From: Zhengitettix transpicula
Taxonomy: Eukaryota > Arthropoda > Insecta > Orthoptera > Tetrigidae
NCBI GenBank assembly: GCA_037074705.1
Contig: CM073591.1
Coordinates: 161,042,032-161,106,031 of the forward strand
Direction of reading: 5' to 3'
DNA length: 64,000 bases
Position 1 is the first letter of the stretch; each line of letters opens with the position of its first letter. Under the pieces are notes generated by a model. That model did no database searches. It was given only the letters and a program-made list of their open reading frames with translations, and was not told the origin of the DNA. The position numbers were made by a program, and so were the translations under genes. Below are positions 56,807 to 64,000 of the stretch, in pieces.

Positions 56807-57514
56807 TAGTTAAATCTCGATATAGCCGATTAATGCGAGGGTGATGTAGCCGAAAGTGCGTTACATAAAAGTAGGGTTCCTTAAAAACAAATATGCTTTA
56901 CTATCAAATAGAATCATATGTGCAAACATGATATTTTTTTCATTTTGAACAAATTTATGTTAATGTGAGAAGTAAGCGTGAATACCAAATTCAGGAAACA
57001 AATTGACCCGTGAATCATAACTTGAAGAAGCATTGTTGAAGTGGTGCGTACAACAACGTTCTTGCGGAGTTCCGGTTAATGCAGTTGAACTAAAATCTGC
57101 TGTAATGAAGTTATTAGATCACCGGAATATTAATTCAAGGATGTGATGGATGGCTGGAGTTTTCGCAAAAGGCATGGAATATTAATTAGACGAGTTTACG
57201 ATGAAGCTTCAAGTACACCCAGAGAAACGATTAAACCTTTTCGGCAAAAAACTAGCTGAACGAATAAATAACGAATTATATACTGAAATTTTGACTGAAG
57301 ACGAATAAAGTGGAATTTATTTTTTAACTTATATTATACATAATACATTTATAATACGTAACTATTTGTATTTGTGGTTCTATTTGATAGTAAACAACTA
57401 CTAAAATTCTTAGGTTACTACAGGTTACTAAGAAACCATACTTTTATATAACGTACTTTAGGCTACATCGAAACCCCCTCCCACGCATTAGCCTGTTATA
57501 TCGAGGTTTTACTG
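56807..57514 (+). mobile_element. pogo/Tigger-type element, shortened
   Basis: The left end TAGTTAAATCTCGATATAGC and the reversed right end CAGTAAAACCTCGATATAAC are related, and similarity of the arms extends for roughly 110 bp (TAGCC.AAAGT.CGTTA.ATAAAAGTA, then TTTACTATCAAATAGAA). TA precedes the left end (56805-56806); the right flank is not TA. The 0.7-kb body holds only the N-terminal third of a transposase. Confidence 0.75.
57021..57335 (+). pseudogene. Tigger-like transposase fragment (CENP-B HTH and start of DDE)
   Basis: LEEALLKWCVQQRSCGVPVN is a clear CENP-B-type helix-turn-helix DNA-binding domain of pogo/Tigger transposases. A stop (57143-57145) and frame changes follow. Near 57250-57330 KKLAERINNELYTEILTEDE, a stop, then SGIYF matches the stretch leading to the first catalytic Asp (usually N.DE(S/T)GL). 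The rest of the catalytic domain is deleted. Confidence 0.65.
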
Positions 57515-57680
57515 CGGGCATTGTAGAGGCTTTTCTTGAGTATTTCGTATGATGTGGTCTAGAAGTGGCATCAGTTGGAAATATCCGGACATATGTATCT
57601 CTAAGGGCTAGGTCTTACTAAGAAAATTCCTCCTTTTCCTAAATAGGCACAGAGGATTCTATCTCGGATCCGGACGTTTA

Positions 57681-58348
57681 CCCGACACAGACTTGCCCGA
57701 TGCTCGTTTCCCCGACAATAATATCCCGATTGACGTTTTCCCGACAGGTCATTTTCCCGGTGGGTCATTTTCCATAAATGTGAGTTTTTGCGAATTAAAG
57801 CATAATATAAATACTGTAGAACACTTCGTTAGTCATTAATTAGTGGAACAATTTCAACGAGACTTGATACACGTATAACAAGAATAAAATCTTTGCGGAA
57901 TTGAGCAAACTCTAGCTCCACTACGGATGCATGGTGACATTTTCAAAATACAAAATATGCGATAATTGCCTATACTGGCACCAAATAAATAGTTTACGGG
58001 GTCGCATTGATTCATAGTGTCACTCTCGATGCTTTTTGTGTCTAATTTCATCCCCTAAAGGCAAGAGGTGGGGTGAAAGGGAGTGACTACACCGTTCTTG
58101 CCCAATTCATAGTAGGATTATCTTAATTCCACAGGGTTTGTTCCTGGTTCTTAAGTGATTGGTTGAAATTATTCCACGCACTCAAGACTAACTTAATTTA
58201 CAAAGTGTTCTACAGTATTAATATTATGCTATATTTCGCAAAAACTCGCCTTTCGGGAAAATGACCCATCGGGAAAGTGACCTGTCGGGAAAACGTCAAT
58301 CGGGATATGGTTGTCGGAAAAACGTGCATCGGGCAAGTGTGTGTCGGG
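57681..58348. mobile_element. Foldback-like element with long TIRs of CCCGA modules
   Basis: The left arm from 57681 (CCCGACACAGACTTGCCCGA) is mirrored by the right arm ending 58348 (reverse: CCCGACACACACTTGCCCGA). Similarity continues for about 150 bases, through several CCCGA boxes spaced 15-25 bases and then CGAGTTTTTGCGAA-like and ACTGTAGAACACTT blocks. The 350-base centre has no ORF. No clear target duplication was found. I cannot assign a superfamily. Confidence 0.75.
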
Positions 58349-59160
58349 ATTTTGTGCTAGACCCCATCCCATCTTCTTTCAATTCTACGAGTACTTTTTC
58401 TCTTCACTGATCATTTTGCTTTTTTGTTCTTGCAGGTTTACTTTTTCTGAAATATTTCAATCCTTTTCCTATAATCCGCTTTTCACAGTTCTCGTTCTCC
58501 CTATTACTTCATATTTGCCTATCTTACTGTTTTCCATATCACAGACTAAGGAACACCCGTAATTTTTCGTTTTTAGTGTTATATTCTACTAACTTACTTC
58601 TTTACCCCAAAAGGGTTTAAATAAATGGTCAATTTATAAGTAGAAATTTTTTTTTATTAAATTCCTCCGTAATTGTTTAATTTTACTGGATATTTCAGCA
58701 ACTTTGCATTAATTAACTGATAAACTCAATATTTGAAATGATAATTTGAAACAACAAAAGGTTCGGACGAAGTGATGGTGCGTATATACTATTATTATAG
58801 TGGTGATTACAGATAATAGAAACGTCATATCAAATAATATCAAATGGTTATAGGAATATATAAATTGAAATTGACCTAATGTTGTTATTGTAATAGATTA
58901 CTATGGAAAAATGATTAAATCTCCTTGCAACATAAATAGTTTTGGAGAAATTTAATATAAAGTTTACCTTTTTTAACAATTGGCGTCTGATTAAAAACAT
59001 TTGTGGAAAATATATAAACATAACAAAAGTCGCCCATACTAAATTTTAAATTTCTTTAACAAAAATGAAATATTGAAGAACTATATTTAAATAAAATTAG
59101 ATTATAATAAGATAAATTAGCCATAACAGACAAAGTTCTGAACTGTGTCGCTCTACGCTC
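58349..59160. other. AT-rich stretch, no supported gene
   Basis: An 83-codon frame at 58311-58562 starts within the inverted repeat and is judged chance. Confidence 0.45.
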
Positions 59161-59310
59161 TTGTTTTTTAAGATTCCTTAGCACCTGAAGAAAGAAACAA
59201 GGTTTCCAGAAACGTTGCGTTGTATTTATATTATCACTTCTTTTTTCTGTATTTCGCTATTTTATCTTATTATTAATTTTCATAAAGACGTATATTTTTC
59301 ATTTTCAAAT
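59160..59310 (+). repeat. Dispersed repeat with hammerhead-like core
   Basis: CTGAAGA (59185-59191) is followed by a GAAAC/GTTTC stem and then GAAACG (59209). The downstream part is shared with 40.5 and 42.4 kb. The third hammerhead segment is not evident. Confidence 0.4.
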
Positions 59311-61990
59311 TGAGCTAAATTCAGGTTAGAACAAAATTTGTTTCAATAACTAACTGATAGTAGTAACATGTGTTTGTTTATAGCCCCTGGGTGTTTAACG
59401 TGACATGATAGGAAAAATTAGATGGAACTACTTAAAAATGGAAGAACAGGAGTATACTAGGGGGGAAATGGACAAATTTGTTATATACTACTATCAATTG
59501 TTTTTATTATAGTTTAATCTATTAAAATGTCACACACAAGGATTTATTCTTGCAATTTTCATAAGCCTAACAAAACTTTCTACATGTAATGTACGCATCT
59601 TTCTTGCTTCATGTAACTGTACACCAGGAGGATTTGAGTACACAAGTTTGGTGTTAATTTGCATACATGTCAACGAGCCAATTACTTGATTTATCTGCCA
59701 CGGTTTGATTCGTATTTTATTACGGGGAATATTTAGTTCTGCTGCGCAGTATGCTGTTACAGGATTTGCTATTGATTTCCACTCAGTTGGTCGTCTGCCA
59801 GCGCCATGTGAATCTCATCGTTAGACGTGGTTCAAGTGTTTTGCTACCTCTCTGGAACAGATGTAGCATCAACCAAGATATGCCGTACTTCACAGTCACA
59901 AAATCCCTTGACAGAGTGGAAGTTATCTATTCAAATGTACATTACCACCACTTGATGGAAAACGAACCATTATGAATAAAGATTCACCGAATAAATGTGA
60001 ATATAGATTTTTTTATGTATGCATGCGCTAAGTGGTATCATTCATAATTACGTAAGTGTTAATTTTAATTTATGTTATAAATTTTATCATTTTCATATTA
60101 AGTTTTCTGAGTTTTCTGTAATTGATACACTAAATTTTCTGTTATTTGTATTTTTTCTAATATTTAAAATTATTATTTATGTCAACGGTTTGTATTATAT
60201 AGTTTCAGTATTTTGTCATAAATGTATTTTATTAGTTAAATAATTGTTTGTTTGTTAATACACATAAGGTTTTATGTATTTATATAAACAGATAAATCTA
60301 TAACTACAGATTTATCGTGAAGAACAACATAAATTGTTAATTTAGTGGCTTAGATTGTATTTTTGTAATTTTAATTGAGAAAAAAAAGCATTTTAAAATA
60401 TTAAAATATACTATCTAGGAATGTTATTATTTGTAATTATTAGTATTCCGTTCCTATTGTAAGTCACACTTAAAAATGTAGTACTAACTACGATTTGAGA
60501 TAATAATAATTTGTTTTTATAACGGAAAAGTCTGACATTAGTAAACTTGAGATATTTAAAAATACATCAACAGTTTTACATAACTGAAAAAGGTTCCCGC
60601 TAAAATATTGTTTTAAGATAAAGAATTGTAAGAATACGCTTGAACCGGATGTAAATGTTAATACCTATTTCCTTCCCTGTGTATGATTATCATATTTGGT
60701 CTTCGTTTTTGTTTATGGCATGTATGTCATAATGGTTTGTATTTAGCTGGGATCATGTCCAACTTCTTCTTCTTCTCGCCAGCACTGTTCTTTCTCCAAA
60801 ATTATTCTGAAGACGCATGCATCAGCCCAATGAAAAATTGCCGCAAAACAGCTATTAAGTTGTATCAAAACTCACATTTATCATAAATTATTATATAATG
60901 TTCACAAATCATTATATAATATTCGTATCATACATACAGTGTGAATATTCTATCTATGCAAGGATGTGAGGATAATATATAAACCACGCAATTTGGCCGC
61001 ACGGACTTCATTCATGAAGGGTATTGAATTCGAGCTTTGAACAATATGAATAATTGTTAATTAAAATACTTACTGTAAAGTTATATAGACATTGCAATCT
61101 CAAAGCAAAAAAAATCGTTTAGTATTATAATATTGTACGAAACTTTTTTTCAGATTTTTGTTTTCCTTATTATCTACTATTTTCCATATAAATTTTATTT
61201 AGGAAAATATATTTACTATTTTTTAAAAAAATATTGTCGTGTAATAAATTATGCTATAATCTATAATAATAAACGCCTTCTTTATCCAGAATCAAGGCAA
61301 TCTCTCTTCGTGAACCATATATGATTGTGGGATATTTAAATGTTTTCTATTCTTCAGCAAAGTAAATTTAATTGTTTTCGAAATATAAACATAAATTCTA
61401 TTGAGAGATTCTCGTCTAGTAAAGACCTACGTACTGTCCATTATTGATTAAATTTAATACATTACATTACATTCCACACCAATAAAAAGTATTATCGATT
61501 TTTCGAAGACTACTTCTTATTTAGATTAATGGTGTTGTAGTTTATCTGTGAGTATCTTAAAATTCAACAAAAGCTTTTATGAGACAGGATATAAAACAGA
61601 TAGCCTTTTGAGATAGCGTGATACGTTTTGAGACACCGTCTATTTAAAGCAAGAAACTCTGGCATTGTCAATTGGAATTAATGGAAAATTTTAAGAAAAA
61701 AATAACGCTAGCTCAATTATTTACGATTTACATTTACACATTCTCACATTTGCAAATGGAGTGTCGGAGAGTGAGTTCAGCTCTATTAATATAAAAGTTT
61801 AACACTATTGAACGAACTAAGATTTAACAGTATTTTATTAGCAGACTTTGAATTTACTGTAATTGCCGGAAAACTTGTGAATATTAAGTCGAATAGACAT
61901 TCGTTGAATACAAACTACGTTTCACTACTAAGTGTAATATAAAAAAATTAACAAATCAGAATTCTACTATAACAATATGATTAATGCCGA
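59311..61990. other. AT-rich stretch, no supported gene
   Basis: A 74-codon frame (59751-59975) has mixed composition and no recognised motif or splice context. The rest is AT-rich. Confidence 0.4.
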
Positions 61991-62065
61991 CCTCCTGTGG
62001 TGTAGTAGACAGCGTTAGTCCCTCGCATCACACACAGTTCACTCTGTTGAGTGGGCGTAGAAGGT
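61985..62065 (+). repeat. Possible worn SINE head
   Basis: GACCTCCTGTGGTGTAGTAGACAGCG resembles the start of tRNA-derived insect SINEs, but no B box remains. The order CTGTGG then TAGTAGACAGCG is the only support. Confidence 0.25.
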
Positions 62066-62430
62066 CACAGTTTTCCTTTAACACTCCTATAACGGAGAAA
62101 CAATCCTTCAATGTAACATATCTGCGATAGGGAAATTTTGAATTTACTTCTCTAACATCTTTACAATTGGCATAAGTATTAAAAAGCATTCGCTGGCTGT
62201 AAATATGATTTACTCCGTCGAAATCTCGAAAAAACTATTGTATATATATTTTGTTACTTATGGTGATCTTTTAGCACTTGTCTTTAATATTGAATATTTT
62301 AGTAATATTATTTTAAATTTTTCCCGGAGACATGGTAACGTTGCTTGTCGGCGTCGAAAAGTCGACAATAGACAATTGCGAGCCGGTTAGGAAAATTCAC
62401 GGACCAGCAAAAAACCTCATGAAATCTTGA

Positions 62431-62686
62431 TGGGGAAGGCCAAGAAGGGGCCTAGATTCGAAATATACTATGAATAACGCGTCGATGATACCCAATCAAG
62501 ACACTGTTTTTTGGGGTCCGAGAGAGACACATCTCTCGAGGCGACAAAGTCTGTTACCATCAGCGGAGGAGAAGAGAGTCAGGCTTCGCAAACCTAGTGC
62601 ACGTGTGCAGTCTGGTGCACCATATTTGGCTGCAGCCTATGTCACTGATGATCAGAGGCGACCATCTGTCTGCTCTACAGTGCTGG
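62431..62686 (+). CDS. Candidate coding exon of an unidentified host gene
   Basis: A plus-strand frame opens at 62431 after a stop, has ATG at 62470 and 62482, and runs through GC-richer sequence to a good 5' splice site (GTGCTG, then GTAAGCC, near 62686). It continues open to 62889 if unspliced. The peptide includes THLSRRQSLLPSAEEKRVRL and DQRRPSVCST: two RRxS sites that fit the cAMP-dependent kinase consensus. I do not recognise the gene. Overlapping frames are partly open too, so coding status is uncertain. Confidence 0.35.
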
Positions 62687-63610
62687 TAAGCCACGATTCA
62701 TGTTTCCGGGTAGTGCGCCGGTTTTCGACAGCAAAAACGACGGTTAATCTTGGAAGAGGGAGTACATGCTTTCTGAGCATGCTGGCGAGTAAAAATTCTT
62801 GTTCATGTTTGGGCAGATCCTTTTTTTTTCTGATAATAAATTCTTTTTTTATAACTTATATCATTGTAATTACACTTACCTGCGAGTGAAATTTTCTTTT
62901 TAGGTAGCGTCCAATAAAAGATCGTAATATAAATAGTTTAATGTTTTACTACCTAATTGTACGAAAGCCCGCGACATACTAATATTGAAGACTAAATTTC
63001 GTCACATATCGCAGGTCTAAGTAAATGTAACAAAAATGTCTGAATGTTTCAAATAATTCCGACTTCTTATTTGTAAAATACTATTATTTTTTTTCTATGA
63101 CATATATACATATTTACATTTTCGGCTAGTATAATTATGTATTACATTAACACTCGAGTATGTTGCCTGTTTTTTTATAATAATTCAATCTAACTGGCAT
63201 AGAGCTTCCAGAAAATAAGTATTTATAATATTAAGCAATGAAGAGAGAAGAGTGAGTCACTGGAGTCGTACTGTGAAATAAAAATGAGGACGAAACAAAG
63301 AAAGAAAAATTATTTATTTGACGCTAACATTTCTCGTTTTCAATTTTTTTCAAATGTCTCCCAATAACAGATCCATCCCTAAGGTATGCTAGAGATGCAC
63401 AACCACCACGTTGTTTGTTCCCGGATTGTAAGTAACATCTGCACAAAGTTTATTTAAAATTTCTTCTCGTATGCATAGGTAAATTTGAAATATTATTAAC
63501 TTATAGGTGATCATAGGTGTGTATTAACTTATATAAAAAAGAATTTAATTAATTAAGGAATAATAACTTTATAGCAAAAACAAAATTTTTGAGTCCGGTA
63601 TGGTGTTCTA
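62687..63610. other. No supported gene; AT-rich
   Basis: After the possible exon the sequence turns AT-rich with T-runs. Confidence 0.4.
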
Positions 63611-63622
63611 TCAGGTTGATAA

Positions 63623-63868
63623 GTGCAGGCGTCATTCATAGGAGCGTCGTTGGAAGGCAGTCGCAATGGACATCATCGTTCAGAGGCTGGACTCGTTCTT
63701 AACTACAGTCTTTTCCACGGTCACGAAGTAGATAATAATTTCTCTGCTCTGAGCCCCGACTTAGACCCGAAAATCTCTGGATCGCAAGTTGGACCCGAAT
63801 TCCACGATTTTCTCGAATCTTTCACCGATTTCTGCTCCAGAAATCTTAAAATTCCGCCTCTGTTTTAA
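63623..63868 (+). other. Unidentified 81-codon frame in GC-moderate sequence
   Basis: The frame holds LSPDLDPKISGSQVGPEFHD and an FLESFTDFCS stretch before TAA. Composition is unlike its AT-rich flanks. I see no splice acceptor of quality and recognise no family. It could be an exon end or a repeat. Confidence 0.25.
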
Positions 63869-64000
63869 AACGGCCAATCTCATTGTTCTTTATTTAATTT
63901 CATTTGACGACCTTGGCCGAAAGGGGAACCAATTAAATCTTTAGCTTTCTAAAATTTATTTTCTTGCCCAGATGTCTACAATTTAGCATGCCTGCCTTTT
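63869..64000. other. Window end, nothing recognised
   Basis: No feature. Confidence 0.5.

Overview
This window looks like nuclear DNA from an arthropod, most likely an insect with a large, AT-rich, transposon-filled genome. The grounds are mariner, hAT, pogo/Tigger and Ty3/gypsy relics, including one element with an errantivirus-like envelope gene, tRNA-like SINE heads, LINE fragments, and splice-type signals. No bacterial-style operon, rRNA gene or intact tRNA gene is visible. A cockroach-like (polyneopteran) host is only a guess. Most of the 64 kb is unique-looking AT-rich DNA; the GC-richer islands are nearly all mobile elements, plus a few possible host exons.

Layout: 0.34-2 kb holds a head-to-tail series of a GC-rich, poly(A)-tailed retroposon, called family P here. 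Further copies lie at 18.2, 21.9, 23.0, 23.8, 26.4 and 31.2-32.25 kb. A CpG-rich patch with a minus-strand splice donor at 17.67 kb could be a promoter and first exon. LINE reverse-transcriptase relics lie on the minus strand at 20.7, 24.2-25.3 and 33.7-34.1 kb. A full-length but frameshifted mariner occupies 27,425-28,732. A decayed minisatellite (about 30-bp units) is at 37.8-38.2 kb, a hAT relic at 39.3-40.5 kb, a 127-bp tandem duplication at 42.6-42.8 kb, and a shortened hAT element with terminal repeats and an 8-bp target duplication at 42,860-43,966. A candidate 35-codon host exon is at 45.2 kb (minus).

The richest part is 47.6-58.4 kb. A Ty3/gypsy element with LTRs (47,991-54,432, 4-bp duplication ATAC) carries a gag fragment, a candidate A-AAA-AAG frameshift site, a protease reading frame with a 5 x 105-bp repeat array, an integrase with one stop, and an envelope C-terminal region with a transmembrane segment. 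It has lost most of the capsid region, all of reverse transcriptase/RNase H and the envelope N-terminus. It is inserted beside a second, minus-strand gypsy derivative whose only ORF (326 codons) is an in-frame join of a Gag-like coiled coil with scraps of RT and the RT-RNase H connection. Both are therefore multiply internally deleted. Next come a pogo/Tigger relic (56,807-57,514) and a 668-bp element with long inverted repeats made of CCCGA modules (57,681-58,348). A possible coding exon with PKA-type motifs and a splice donor is at 62.43-62.69 kb.

Nothing here forms a functional gene cluster. What links the region is transposon biology: nested insertion, internal deletion, 5'-truncated multimer formation, and tandem-repeat growth in LTR, leader and gag-pro segments. 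All family assignments come from reading motifs by eye, with no database search.
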